Notes: generated by a model from the sequence alone, not told the origin. Shown: positions 1-9,096, counted from the stretch's first letter. The stretch is 64,000 bases of DNA from Aliarcobacter butzleri (GCF_900187115.1 NZ_LT906455.1:434001-498000); one strand, 5' to 3'. Made by a program: numbers and translations.

Positions 1-1031
1 TCTAAGCTATCTTCTATTATCAAAGATATTTTTATTTTATGAAGTTTTGCAAAATTTTTAAGTTCATTTATTGCTTCATCTGCAAGTTCATCTAAATAAA
101 ACTCTTCTTGTTTATCTACAATTAACTCTTGTTCATTTTTAGCTAAAAATAGTAAATCATTTATTGTTTGTTCAATCCCTGATATCTCTTCTAAAGATGT
201 TTTTAAAGCTTCTTTATATTCGTTTATCGTTCTATCTTTTCTTAAGGTTACTTCCATTTCACCTTTTATAATTGTAAGAGGAGTTTTTAGTTCGTGAGAA
301 GCATCTGAACTAAATTGTGACATTCTTTCAAAAGAGTTTTCAAGTCTTGATAATAAAGAATTAATTTCATTTATTAGTTGGTTTATTTCATCTTTTGATT
401 TTGTTGTTTTTAATCTTGCTGATAAATCATTTGCATTTATCTGTTTTAATTCAACTAAGATATTTTCAATTGGTAAAAACGATTTATAAATTACAAAATT
501 TCCACCAATAACAGCAAAGATAAGAATTATTGGGAGAATAAATCCTAAAATATAAAGAAGATTTTCCAAAGTTGAAGTTAAAATATCTTTTGTTGTAACT
601 GCTTCAATAATGATACTTTGTTCACCATGAAAATCTATTTTTATTCTACTTACAAAATAGCTGTATTGTTCTTCAAAAGTTATTACATTCTCTTTTAATT
701 TATCTAAATAATCATCGTTATGATCAATGTTATTTGGGAAATTATCTGTTTTGATTATTTCTTTGTGAGTTTTAGTATCTAAAATTCTAATATAAAGAGG
801 TTCAAAATTGTACTCTTTTTCTTCATCTAAAATATTATCTGTGATTTTATTTTTTTCTAAAATATCATCAGTAATATCAAGAACTATTACTTTTAGCGTT
901 GCTTCAAGTTTGTCAATAGTTGAAATTTCCAATGCTTTATATAAAGAAAAAGAAAAAATTACTAAAATAATAGTTTGAATAAAAAAACTATAAAATAGAA
1001 GTTTCTTTTTGATTGATAGATTAATCTTCAC
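1..1031 (-). CDS. Sensor histidine kinase, C-terminus outside window (partial)
   Basis: Inner-membrane sensor kinase, presumed partner of the OmpR-type regulator just upstream. Reading back from the window edge gives 343 residues: a membrane segment near residues 10-28, a periplasmic stretch, a second membrane segment near 150-170, a HAMP-like linker and a HisKA box with SHELKTPL, whose histidine is residue 246. The ATPase domain lies beyond position 1. No ATG fits the N-terminus. A GTG at 1031 overlaps the end of the regulator gene and gives a short basic start before the first membrane segment. This is the last visible gene of a nine-gene overlapping operon. Kinase identity is secure; the signal sensed is unknown, and the start is inferred. 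Confidence 0.88.
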   Translation of the reverse strand, partial: MKINLSIKKKLLFYSFFIQTIILVIFSFSLYKALEISTIDKLEATLKVIVLDITDDILEKNKITDNILDEEKEYNFEPLYIRILDTKTHKEIIKTDNFPNNIDHNDDYLDKLKENVITFEEQYSYFVSRIKIDFHGEQSIIIEAVTTKDILTSTLENLLYILGFILPIILIFAVIGGNFVIYKSFLPIENILVELKQINANDLSARLKTTKSKDEINQLINEINSLLSRLENSFERMSQFSSDASHELKTPLTIIKGEMEVTLRKDRTINEYKEALKTSLEEISGIEQTINDLLFLAKNEQELIVDKQEEFYLDELADEAINELKNFAKLHKIKISLIIEDSL

Positions 1032-1698
1032 TGATTTTAAATCCTATTCCTCTTACTGTTTTTATTAGTTTATTTTCAAAATTTTTATCGATTTTATTTC
1101 TTAATCTATAAATATAAACATTTACAATATTACTGATATTTGAATCTTCAAATGATGAAAGTGCTTCATTTATTGTTGTTTCACTTAAAACTCTATTTTT
1201 ATTTTTTATTAGATACTCTAAAAGTGAAAACTCTTTGGCTGTTAAAACTATATTTTGATTTGATCTTGAAGCTGTTTTATTGAGTAAATCAAGCTCTAAA
1301 TCTGCAATAGATAGTTTTGTTTGAGTAGTAGTTGTGATTCTTAATTGAACTCTAATTCTGGCAAGTAATTCTGCAAAAGAAAAAGGTTTTGCTAAATAAT
1401 CATTTGCTCCAATATCTAAACCTTTGATTTTATCTTCAATAGAATCTTTAGCTGTTAGCATAATAATAGGAGTTTGAATATTTGAGCTTCTTAAACTTTT
1501 ACATACTTCAATTCCATTTTTAACTGGAAGCATGATATCAAGTAAGATTAGATCATAAGTGTTAATACTAGCTAAGTATAATCCTTCATCACCATTTGTT
1601 GAGAAGTCAACTATATAACACTCTTCTTCTAAACCTTTTTTTAAAAAGTTTATGATTTTTAAATCATCTTCAATTATTAGTATCTTCATAGAAATCAT
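1021..1698 (-). CDS. OmpR/PhoB-family response regulator
   Basis: Cytoplasmic DNA-binding response regulator of 225 residues. The receiver domain (about 4-118) has the acidic pair EDD, the phospho-acceptor Asp54 in LLDIMLP, the conserved threonine in MLTAKD and the lysine in LAKPF. A winged-helix output domain follows (about 130-222), ending in RLRNKIDK and TVRGIGFKI. The first ATG overlaps the stop of the metallophosphoesterase gene by four bases, suggesting translational coupling. A second ATG three codons in (MKILIIEDD) is an equally family-like start. It probably controls its own operon; direct repeats near 7649-7677 are candidate sites. Confidence 0.93.
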   Translation of the reverse strand: MISMKILIIEDDLKIINFLKKGLEEECYIVDFSTNGDEGLYLASINTYDLILLDIMLPVKNGIEVCKSLRSSNIQTPIIMLTAKDSIEDKIKGLDIGANDYLAKPFSFAELLARIRVQLRITTTTQTKLSIADLELDLLNKTASRSNQNIVLTAKEFSLLEYLIKNKNRVLSETTINEALSSFEDSNISNIVNVYIYRLRNKIDKNFENKLIKTVRGIGFKISED

Positions 1699-2426
1699 TT
1701 TACACTTTTTGTTATTAATTTTAATATTGTAACTTCTGCATCTGCTTTAAATCTAAAATCAACTCCCCAAGTTCCCAAGCCTTTATTTACATAAATTGCT
1801 GTTTTATTTTTATAAAAAAGTCCAGCCAAAAAGGGTTGAACTAATTTTACTAAATAGTGAAAAGGATAGATTTGACCACCATGTGTATGACCACACAAAA
1901 ATAGATTTGAGTTTGAATTTAACGCAATTTTATAATCTTTTGGTTGATGAGAAATAAATATTGATGGAGAGTTTTGTAAAAAATCTTCTACTACTTTTTC
2001 TTCTCTTTTTATTTTAAAGAATTTTGAAAATCTATCTGGAAGTCCTGCTAGATGAATAATTTCATTTTTATAATTAATTTTTAAAGTTTCATTATCCATA
2101 AAAATAAAATTTGTTAACTCTTTTTTTAAATCTTCTAAGCCATAAAATAAATCGTGATTTCCACTTATATAAAAAACCTCTTTTTTCAATAAGTTTAAAA
2201 TTTCAAGTTGTTTTTTTATAAATTTTACTTTTGTATCGATTATATCTCCAGTGATAATGCAAAAGTCAAACTCTAAATTATTACAAAAATTTACGAGTTC
2301 TAAAATCTTTTCTATTGAAGTTTTTTTATTTATGTGTAAATCACTTAAATGAAGAATCTTTAAATCATCTAATTTTTTATCTTCTACTTCTATATTTATG
2401 ATTTGAAAATGTTTAGTTAAATTCAT
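1695..2426 (-). CDS. Calcineurin-like metallophosphoesterase
   Basis: Binuclear-metal phosphoesterase of 243 residues. The full motif set is visible: SDLH (DxH), TGDIID (GD), GNHD, HQP, and GHTHGGQ near the C-terminus. The family resembles the YkuE/YaeI group of membrane-lipid-related phosphoesterases, but there is no signal peptide and the substrate cannot be read from sequence. It overlaps both neighbours by four bases (2423-2426 and 1695-1698), so it sits inside the operon with YceI and the two-component genes. Confidence 0.88.
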   Translation of the reverse strand: MNLTKHFQIINIEVEDKKLDDLKILHLSDLHINKKTSIEKILELVNFCNNLEFDFCIITGDIIDTKVKFIKKQLEILNLLKKEVFYISGNHDLFYGLEDLKKELTNFIFMDNETLKINYKNEIIHLAGLPDRFSKFFKIKREEKVVEDFLQNSPSIFISHQPKDYKIALNSNSNLFLCGHTHGGQIYPFHYLVKLVQPFLAGLFYKNKTAIYVNKGLGTWGVDFRFKADAEVTILKLITKSVK

Positions 2427-2878
2427 TTTAAAAACTCCTCAAGTTCATATGTAGAAGATAAAAATCTAATATCTTTTATTACACCATTTTCCAAAGAATA
2501 AGTAGTTATTTTTCCAGTTTGTTTTGTAAATTTTGTATTGTTTTCATCATAAATTAGCAAGATGCTATATTTATAATCCCTTAGTTTTGGCAAAGTAAAC
2601 ATCTTTGTAATTATACTTGGAGTTGAAGAGATATTATTTATAACTATTGCTTGATGATTTTCCAAAAATAGCGGACTTTTCGATGATAGAAAATTATTTA
2701 CCATCGAAAGAGTCTCTTTTTCAAAAGTTACAATTATGATTTTTATATCATTTGTAATTGTATGAATTTTATCAAATTGGTCTATTAAAGAAAAATTACT
2801 TATTTTATCTTCAATTTTGAGATTTACTGCAAATAAAGAATTTACAAAAATTATCGATAATATAAGTTGTTTTATCAT
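2423..2878 (-). CDS. Periplasmic thioredoxin-fold-like protein without CxxC
   Basis: Small protein of 151 residues with a Sec-type signal (MIKQLILSIIFVNSLFA). The mature part begins like redoxins (ISNFSLIDQFDKIHTI) and has alternating hydrophobic strands ending in an IKDIRF segment, which suggests a peroxiredoxin/thioredoxin-like fold. There is no cysteine at all in the mature protein, so it cannot be a thiol oxidoreductase. Not recognised as a named family. It lies three bases after yceI and overlaps the phosphoesterase start. A scaffold, chaperone or binding role is possible but unproven. Confidence 0.6.
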   Translation of the reverse strand: MIKQLILSIIFVNSLFAVNLKIEDKISNFSLIDQFDKIHTITNDIKIIIVTFEKETLSMVNNFLSSKSPLFLENHQAIVINNISSTPSIITKMFTLPKLRDYKYSILLIYDENNTKFTKQTGKITTYSLENGVIKDIRFLSSTYELEEFLK

Positions 2879-2881
2879 CTT

Positions 2882-3406
2882 TTATCTTTTAAATTGAATT
2901 TTATAAGTAACATCAATTTGATTTCTAACTGTTAAAAAGAACATTGTTGGTGGTTCTAAATTAAAATCAGTTAGGTTAAATGAAAATCCTCCATCAAATA
3001 AAATTTGATTATTCTGCTCAGTTATATTGCTTTTTACTGTAATATCTTTTGAAACACCATTTAAAACAAGAACTCCATTAATATCGTAATTTATACCATT
3101 TTTTACAATATTTTTTATATCAATAGAGATAGTTTTAAATTTTGGTTCATTTAGTAATTCGTACATATGAGCATCTCTATCTTTTTTTTCGCTAACTAAA
3201 CTTAATGTATCGAAAAATATTTGACCTTTTATTGATTCTAAACTATTTTCAACTATTAAATTAGCTTTTACCTCTTTTGTTGTTGGGTTGATTTCGCTAT
3301 CGCCAAAAACTTCTGTATGACCCTTTATTTCACCTGTTACTACTGATAAGTTGTTTGCATACAAACTAAAACTTAAAACTATTAAAAGAACTATTTTTTT
3401 AAACAT
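2882..3406 (-). CDS. YceI-family periplasmic protein
   Basis: YceI-type beta-barrel protein of 174 residues that probably binds an isoprenoid or other lipid in the periplasm. It has a signal peptide (MFKKIVLLIVLSFSLYA), then the family pattern: a VVTGEIKGHTEVFG strand pair, DAHMYELLNEPKFKTISIDI in the middle, and the DINGVLVLNGVSKDITV hairpin, ending with FNLTDFNLEPP. It overlaps the upstream membrane-protein gene by eight bases. YceI proteins often accompany membrane redox proteins, which fits the oxidase-like gene two positions upstream. Confidence 0.88.
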   Translation of the reverse strand: MFKKIVLLIVLSFSLYANNLSVVTGEIKGHTEVFGDSEINPTTKEVKANLIVENSLESIKGQIFFDTLSLVSEKKDRDAHMYELLNEPKFKTISIDIKNIVKNGINYDINGVLVLNGVSKDITVKSNITEQNNQILFDGGFSFNLTDFNLEPPTMFFLTVRNQIDVTYKIQFKR

Positions 3407-4364
3407 ATTTAATCTCCTTGCTATTTGGTAAATACTCTTTACTCATTACTCTAAAAATTGCAAATAAAAGAGTAATTGGAACAAAGAATATCAAGTTAGC
3501 TAAAGCTATAGAAAGTCCAGCACCTGAAGCCATCCAACCTATAAATATCATATAAAATGAGATTGTTCTAAAATCTAATTTTTTTATAGATTGAAGAATT
3601 ACTACATTGTAATATGAAATTACAAATGGGTAAATCAATGATAAAATAAAACCCTCCCTTAAAAAATAAAATAGATATGAAAGTGCAAAAAGAGTAAGTA
3701 TTAATAACTCTTTTTGATTTTTTTCAATTTTAAAGAATAATGCACTAAATACACCAATTACATGAAATAATGCAATTTCAAAAGTAAAACCACCTCTCCA
3801 AATAGAAACGGCTAAATCTCTTGAAAGCGATTCAAATAGTGCAGAATCTAAAAATACCCATAAAATCATCATCAATAAAGAGTGACTTGTTGTATTTAGT
3901 TTTTCTCCTTCTTTCATATAATTTAAAAATAAAGAACAAAATAGAGTTATCATCGTAAGAGTTACTGCAATAATCTCTCTTTGAGAAACTTCATAATTAA
4001 AAAGCATTGTTCCTGTAACATAAGATAGACTTAATGCAAGACCAAGTTCTAAAAATGTAGTTTTTTTAACTTCATTTATAATTAGTGGAGCCATACTTCC
4101 AACAACAAAACCTAAAATAAAAAGAGTTAATAGGTTGTAATGTGGATACATAAAACTTAAAATTAGTTGTGCAACTAAAAATAGTGAAATTTTATTTTTT
4201 ATTTTTATGTATGAAACTAATAATGAACCTATAACTCCACCAATTGGAAGAGGAGCTATTAAAAATAAGTTTGATGAAAAATATTCAACAATTCCAGTTT
4301 GTGCTATAAGTAAGTAATAACATAACTCACTTGCAATAAAAAATATCAAAATTAATCTTTGCAT
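3399..4364 (-). CDS. Polytopic membrane protein, possibly transporter-like
   Basis: Hydrophobic protein of 321 residues with roughly ten predicted membrane segments and very short loops. The stretch LIAPLPIGGVIGSLLVSY and the alternating loop charge are reminiscent of a major-facilitator-like transporter, but no diagnostic motif is present and I do not recognise the family. It overlaps the oxidase-like gene by 13 bases and yceI by eight, so the three are very likely made together. It could be an assembly or partner subunit of the oxidase-like protein rather than a transporter. Confidence 0.6.
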   Translation of the reverse strand: MQRLILIFFIASELCYYLLIAQTGIVEYFSSNLFLIAPLPIGGVIGSLLVSYIKIKNKISLFLVAQLILSFMYPHYNLLTLFILGFVVGSMAPLIINEVKKTTFLELGLALSLSYVTGTMLFNYEVSQREIIAVTLTMITLFCSLFLNYMKEGEKLNTTSHSLLMMILWVFLDSALFESLSRDLAVSIWRGGFTFEIALFHVIGVFSALFFKIEKNQKELLILTLFALSYLFYFLREGFILSLIYPFVISYYNVVILQSIKKLDFRTISFYMIFIGWMASGAGLSIALANLIFFVPITLLFAIFRVMSKEYLPNSKEIKYV

Positions 4365-5923
4365 AAAAACTCCTTTTTTTGAATAAAAATTAAATAGATG
4401 AAAACAAAAGTTAAATCAAAAAGGCAAATTGCAAGTCCTTCAATCCCAAGTTTACCACTTGAATATAAAGCAAAAAACATAGAACTTGCAAATACTCTAA
4501 TAATCACAGATAAATTTGTTAATAACTGTTCATAACTCTCATTTTTTAAAGCTAAGTAGTGAATAATTCCTGTCGTACTTACAAAAGTAAAAACAACATA
4601 TTCATAAACTCCACTAAAGCTAAAACCTAAAATCGGATATAAAAAACTTGCTAGTAGAATTAAAATTACTCCTCCAATTCCATCACTTAAAATTCCTATT
4701 AGATTGTATAATCGAAGCTTTGAGTAAGAAGTATTTATTTTTATAAAAGCAAATATAAAACTAAATGCAACAACTCCAAATAAAGATCTAAAAATCCATA
4801 ATGTATGAGTTTCAAGTAAATTAAATCCAGCTTGTGTAAATCCTGAAATACTTAAAGCTGTAAAAATTCCTAAAATACCAATTAAATAAATTTCTAAAAA
4901 TATATTTTTATGTAGTTCTTTTATATGATTTATAAACATTGAAATAACCATAAAAAATACTCCAATTCCCATAGCAACATGTGCATGAGCAACTATTAAA
5001 TCATTTCTATGAAATACCCATCTAATTTCTGGAATGAACAGAATATTTCCTTCAACATCAACAAATAAAAAAGCTAAAATAGAAACTAATAGAGCTTTTT
5101 TAGCAACATCACTGATATTACTATCTTTGTACCATCTATATAAAAGTGGAACATATAAAAGAGTTAGATATTGCAAAAACCACTCTTGGTTATATGATAG
5201 ATGACCAATAAAAATTCTGTATAAAACTGAACTAAAATAAAAAATTGTTGGAATAATCCATAAAATATTCCATCTAGCTTTGAATTCACCCTCATTTAAT
5301 AGTTTGATGATTAAATAATAAATAGGAATTAAAGCTAAACTCATTCCAAGTGTATTATCTCCATGAGGTCCAGATATTGTACTTTCAACTTGTCCAATTG
5401 TTGGATTCATCAAAATCAAAAGTGTAAATGGAGCAATTGTTACAACTCTTAAACACACTTTTATCCATAAAGGAAGAACTTTATAAAGTTTGATAAATTT
5501 GTATAAAGCCAAGATATAAAATAGTCCAGCAAATGCCAATAAAAAGTTTAGTTCATAAGCAAAATCATAAAAAGCTAAACCTCTATTTTTACCTAAAAGT
5601 AAAGACATAACCATAAAAACTAAAAATATATACCAAATAAGAGTATAAAGATTTAAAAACTTAAGTCCTTCATTTGAAATTCCAGCTTCTTTATTTATAA
5701 GTAAGAAAGGTAAATATGAAAGCATTAAAGGAACAAAACCATAAAGCATTAAACTTATATGAATTGCTCTCATATTCACAGGATTTAAAGTTTCAGAATC
5801 TATAATAAATCCTAATAAGTTTAATGAATAAACAATTCCAAAAAATAATCCTATTGCAAAAAAAGCAATAGATATTTTAAAATGTCTATTGATAAATTGT
5901 TCAAAATTAACTGATTTTTCCAT
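4352..5923 (-). CDS. Divergent heme-copper-oxidase-like membrane protein
   Basis: Membrane protein of 523 residues with about 12-14 membrane segments. Its layout follows subunit I of the cbb3/NorB branch of heme-copper oxidases: His55 in MRAIHISLMLYGF matches the helix-2 heme ligand, His187 in GPHGDNTLG matches the first CuB ligand, and HAHVAMGIG (His313, His315) matches the paired helix-10 heme ligands. The usual HH pair of helix 7 is not evident; only His241 in IGHLSYNQEW is near it. So heme binding looks likely, but a complete copper site does not. The gene overlaps the ABC ATPase and the downstream membrane protein. The family assignment is by eye and moderate; catalysis is uncertain. Confidence 0.6.
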   Translation of the reverse strand: MEKSVNFEQFINRHFKISIAFFAIGLFFGIVYSLNLLGFIIDSETLNPVNMRAIHISLMLYGFVPLMLSYLPFLLINKEAGISNEGLKFLNLYTLIWYIFLVFMVMSLLLGKNRGLAFYDFAYELNFLLAFAGLFYILALYKFIKLYKVLPLWIKVCLRVVTIAPFTLLILMNPTIGQVESTISGPHGDNTLGMSLALIPIYYLIIKLLNEGEFKARWNILWIIPTIFYFSSVLYRIFIGHLSYNQEWFLQYLTLLYVPLLYRWYKDSNISDVAKKALLVSILAFLFVDVEGNILFIPEIRWVFHRNDLIVAHAHVAMGIGVFFMVISMFINHIKELHKNIFLEIYLIGILGIFTALSISGFTQAGFNLLETHTLWIFRSLFGVVAFSFIFAFIKINTSYSKLRLYNLIGILSDGIGGVILILLASFLYPILGFSFSGVYEYVVFTFVSTTGIIHYLALKNESYEQLLTNLSVIIRVFASSMFFALYSSGKLGIEGLAICLFDLTFVFIYLIFIQKKEFLCKD

Positions 5924-6530
5924 CTTTTACCTCATAAATTTTATTTGCAAACTTTGCTAAATCTTTATCGTGTGTAGCAACTATTATTGTTGTTCCACTT
6001 TCACTTAATTTTTTAAAAATTTCAAAAACGTTTAAAGAGTTTTTTGAATCTAAATTTCCTGTTGGCTCATCTGCGATTATTACTTTTGGTCTGTTTATCA
6101 AAGCTCTTGCTATTGCAACTCTTTGTTTTTGACCTCCTGAAATTTCGTTTGGATATTTATCTATTAGATTTTCTATTTTCAAAATTTTTAATAGATTATA
6201 AATTTCCTCATGTGTTGCTTTTTCTTTTGCGAGTTTTATATTTTCTTTAACTGTTAAATAGTTTATTAAATAATGAAATTGAAAGATAAAACCGATATTT
6301 GTTCTTCTAAAACTATCGATATCTTCTATATCTTTATAATTCTTTCCTTCAAAAAAAAGTTGACCACTTGTTTGTTTTAAAAGAGTAGATAAAAGTGATA
6401 AAAGTGTAGATTTTCCACTTCCACTTTCACCTACTAAACATATAAATTCTCCTTTGTTTATTTGTAAATTTATATTTTCTAAAGCTAAATCTTTATTGTA
6501 ATAGTGTGTTAAATGAACTGCTTTTATCAT
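5907..6530 (-). CDS. ABC transporter ATP-binding protein, LolD/MacB type
   Basis: Cytoplasmic ATPase of 207 residues. Walker A is GESGSGKS, the Q-loop is IFQFHYL, the signature is SGGQKQRVAIARAL, Walker B is VIIADEPTGNLDS and the switch histidine is in VATHDKD. TGNLDS is typical of the LolD/MacB/FtsE group, which pairs with permeases carrying large periplasmic domains, exactly what the next gene upstream encodes. It overlaps the permease gene by four bases and the oxidase-like gene by 17. Its likely role is to drive export or envelope work for this operon; the substrate is unknown. Confidence 0.9.
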   Translation of the reverse strand: MIKAVHLTHYYNKDLALENINLQINKGEFICLVGESGSGKSTLLSLLSTLLKQTSGQLFFEGKNYKDIEDIDSFRRTNIGFIFQFHYLINYLTVKENIKLAKEKATHEEIYNLLKILKIENLIDKYPNEISGGQKQRVAIARALINRPKVIIADEPTGNLDSKNSLNVFEIFKKLSESGTTIIVATHDKDLAKFANKIYEVKDGKIS

Positions 6531-7609
6531 ATTTTATTTCCTTGAATAAGTTCAACTGGATCAGTTTTTGCAGCATTTAAAGCTGGAATTATTGAACCAA
6601 TAATTGCCATTAAAATAGAAGTAACAAAGATATAAAAACCTAATTCAATAGATATCTCTCCATTTACATAACCTTGTAGAGTTTTTGCATTTTTTACAAA
6701 ATACAAAGTTACATTTGAAATAATAAAGGCACAAACAAAACTAAAAACTCCGAGTAAAAAACTCTCAACCATTATTGAATAAACGATTTTTGATGTTTTT
6801 ATTCCTAAAGCTCTTTTTATTCCAAATTCAGCTTTTCTTTGATTTATTGTGATACTCATAAGGCTTACAATTCCAAGTAAACCCATGGAAAAAGCGATAA
6901 ATGAAATAACATTTGATGAAGTTTTTATGATTTTGAATTGATTGTAGTTATCTACAAAATTTTGTGTTGATTTAACATCAATATCTTCTGATAAATTTTT
7001 AATCTCTTTTATAATATTTTCAACATCTGCATTTAAAGTTGTGTTTACTAAAATCATTGAAGCTGATTTATTAAAAATATTTCCAGCATCATCTATATTT
7101 AAAACAACACCACCATTTTCAAAACCAATTTCACTTTTAAAAACTCCAGAGATTTTAAAACTTTTATTTGCAATTTGAATTTCATTTTTATTTACTAGTT
7201 GTTCAAATATTGATTTTCCAATAATTACTTCATTTTGTGATGGATATTTTCCTTGTGTTAAAGTGTAATTTTTAAATCTATTTTGCGTTACTCCATAAAC
7301 TGCAATGATTGGAAGTTTTTCAACAGGACTTGCTCCTACAATCATCGCTGATGTATCTTTTATATCTTTTAAGTTATTTATTTGTTCAATTAAGTTGATA
7401 TTTACATTTGAAAAAAATGTATCAGATATTTTTGCTTGAGTAACTATAATATCTCCATCACTTTTTAGAAGTGTTGAATACATAGAGATAACTCCATTTG
7501 AAATAGAACTAATCAAAAATATAGAAACTATCGAAAAAATGAGACTTAAAACGATTAAAAAGGTTTTTAGTTTATTTGCAAATAGTGCTTTAAAAGCATA
7601 TGAAACCAA
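6527..7609 (-). CDS. ABC transporter permease, MacB/FtsX-like
   Basis: Inner-membrane permease of 360 residues. An N-terminal membrane helix (about 10-35) is followed by a periplasmic MacB-type domain (about 40-225) and three C-terminal helices of the FtsX-like domain (about 235-350). The sequence GIKRALGIKTSKIV after the second helix is the usual coupling segment, and the protein ends PALNAAKTDPVELIQG as in this family. It is the first gene of the nine-gene minus-strand operon. No adaptor or outer-membrane channel lies next to it, so a full tripartite pump is not evident here. Confidence 0.9.
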   Translation of the reverse strand: MVSYAFKALFANKLKTFLIVLSLIFSIVSIFLISSISNGVISMYSTLLKSDGDIIVTQAKISDTFFSNVNINLIEQINNLKDIKDTSAMIVGASPVEKLPIIAVYGVTQNRFKNYTLTQGKYPSQNEVIIGKSIFEQLVNKNEIQIANKSFKISGVFKSEIGFENGGVVLNIDDAGNIFNKSASMILVNTTLNADVENIIKEIKNLSEDIDVKSTQNFVDNYNQFKIIKTSSNVISFIAFSMGLLGIVSLMSITINQRKAEFGIKRALGIKTSKIVYSIMVESFLLGVFSFVCAFIISNVTLYFVKNAKTLQGYVNGEISIELGFYIFVTSILMAIIGSIIPALNAAKTDPVELIQGNKI

Positions 7610-7648
7610 GATAACTCCTTTCTTATTTTTTGAAAGTTTAATCTTTGA

Positions 7649-7692
7649 ATATGAATATATGATGAATTAAATATGAATTTTTGTTCATATTT
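7649..7692. promoter_or_regulatory. Candidate operator upstream of the oxidase-like/two-component operon
   Basis: Two copies of ATATGAA start at 7649 and 7671, 22 bases (about two helical turns) apart. AAATATGAA (7669-7677) also forms a perfect nine-base inverted repeat with TTCATATTT (7684-7692) across six bases. OmpR-type regulators commonly bind direct repeats, and one is encoded in this operon. That this is its site is inference. Confidence 0.4.
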
Positions 7693-7700
7693 ATTTGATT

Positions 7701-8288
7701 TTAGTATTTATTTAGATTTGATAATGATAGTTTATGAAAAGTCAGGTATTTTGAGTTTGTGTTACCTATATATTTAAAAAAGTCTATATTTCTAATAGTA
7801 AATATTTTTATAAAATCTTCTTTTTTTAGATTTTCAAATTCAAAATGAGTCTCTATATATTTTTCTTGATAGTTTTTAAAATAACTTTCTTCAAACTTTA
7901 AAGGCTCTTTTCCTTTATTTATTTCAGGACAAGAACTATCTATATAAATTTGATTATCCAGATTTGGACTTAAAGGATAAGTTTTACATACGATTGGACG
8001 ATTTTCATAAATAGTACATTTAAAATTTTTTAAGTGCGGACAAAAATCAAAGCCATTAGACAACAAAATGACAGGTTTTATGAATTTTAAAGAACCAAAT
8101 ATAAATAAGATAGGAAAATTTTTATAAGTGGCTTCAAACTCTTCTTTTAAAATTTGGGAATAAATACTTCCATGTAATCCACTACAACAATGTGCTTGGC
8201 AATTTTTACAATTTCCAAAAGTAAAGTTTTGATTTAAAGTAGGAATAAAATCTTTCATAAAAGGGATTTTACATATATTTTGTTTCAA
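7701..8288 (-). CDS. YkgJ-family cysteine-cluster protein
   Basis: Protein of 195 residues with the N-terminal cluster CKNCQAHCC (Cys27, 30, 34, 35) and a second set in FCPHLKNFKCTIYENRP followed by CKTYPL. These spaced cysteines define the YkgJ/UPF0153 family, thought to bind zinc or an iron-sulfur cluster. Some relatives are annotated as flagellin lysine methylases, but nothing here tests that. The gene is monocistronic, separated from the operon behind it and divergent from suhB. Confidence 0.8.
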   Translation of the reverse strand: MKQNICKIPFMKDFIPTLNQNFTFGNCKNCQAHCCSGLHGSIYSQILKEEFEATYKNFPILFIFGSLKFIKPVILLSNGFDFCPHLKNFKCTIYENRPIVCKTYPLSPNLDNQIYIDSSCPEINKGKEPLKFEESYFKNYQEKYIETHFEFENLKKEDFIKIFTIRNIDFFKYIGNTNSKYLTFHKLSLSNLNKY

Positions 8289-8322
8289 TTAGATAAAATA
8301 ATAAAAAAATTTAGGAAATCCT

Positions 8323-9096
8323 ATGAAAAAGAAATTAATAAAAATTATAAAAAAAGCTGGAAAAATACTTAAAAATGGTTATTACTCAGATAAAGAAGTA
8401 TCTTTTAAAGCGAAAAAAGATTTAGTAACAAAATATGATGTTGCTGTTGAAAATTATCTAAAAAAACATTTTAGTAAACATTTTGAAGAGTTTAATATCA
8501 TAGCTGAAGAGTCAGATAACTCAAAAGTAGAGTTTAATAATTCAATTATAATTGATCCAATAGATGGAACTACAAATTTTGTAAATGGAGTTCCACATAC
8601 AGCTATATCTGTTGGAGTTTATAAAAATAAAAAACCTTTTTTAGCAGTTGTTTATAATCCAATTTTAGATGAGTTATATTTTGCTAGAGCGGGAAAAGGT
8701 GCTTTTTTAAATGGTAAAAAATTAAAAGTTAGTATCGAAGAAGATTTACAAAAATCGCTTATTGCTACAGGATTTCCATATACAAGTGGCTCAAATGAAA
8801 GTGATTTAAAAGATGTTTTGAAAAAAATAAAAGATGTTTTACCTTTTTGTCAAGACTTAAGAAGATTAGGAAGTGCTTCTATTGATTTATGTTTTGTAGC
8901 ACGTGGAACTTTTGAAGGATATTATGAGATGAATTTAAAACCTTGGGATGTAAGTGCTGGAGTTTTAATATTAAGTGAAGCTGGTGGAAAAATCACTAAT
9001 ATAAATGGTGAAGAGTATAATCTATTTGAAGATAAATATATAGTTGCAACAAATGGAAAAATACATGATAAATTAATCGAAAAACTAAATATTTAG
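8323..9096 (+). CDS. suhB: Inositol monophosphatase family protein (SuhB-like)
   Basis: Mg-dependent phosphatase of 257 residues, the usual length. The metal and catalytic motifs are present: EES near residue 66, IDPIDGTTNFVNGVPH near 86, and WDVSAGVLILSEAGG near 210. Family members hydrolyse inositol-1-phosphate or related sugar phosphates; bacterial SuhB also has RNA-related roles. It begins 34 bases from the divergent YkgJ-family gene and lies 49 bases before glmS. The substrate in this organism is not determinable. Confidence 0.9.
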   Translation: MKKKLIKIIKKAGKILKNGYYSDKEVSFKAKKDLVTKYDVAVENYLKKHFSKHFEEFNIIAEESDNSKVEFNNSIIIDPIDGTTNFVNGVPHTAISVGVYKNKKPFLAVVYNPILDELYFARAGKGAFLNGKKLKVSIEEDLQKSLIATGFPYTSGSNESDLKDVLKKIKDVLPFCQDLRRLGSASIDLCFVARGTFEGYYEMNLKPWDVSAGVLILSEAGGKITNINGEEYNLFEDKYIVATNGKIHDKLIEKLNI

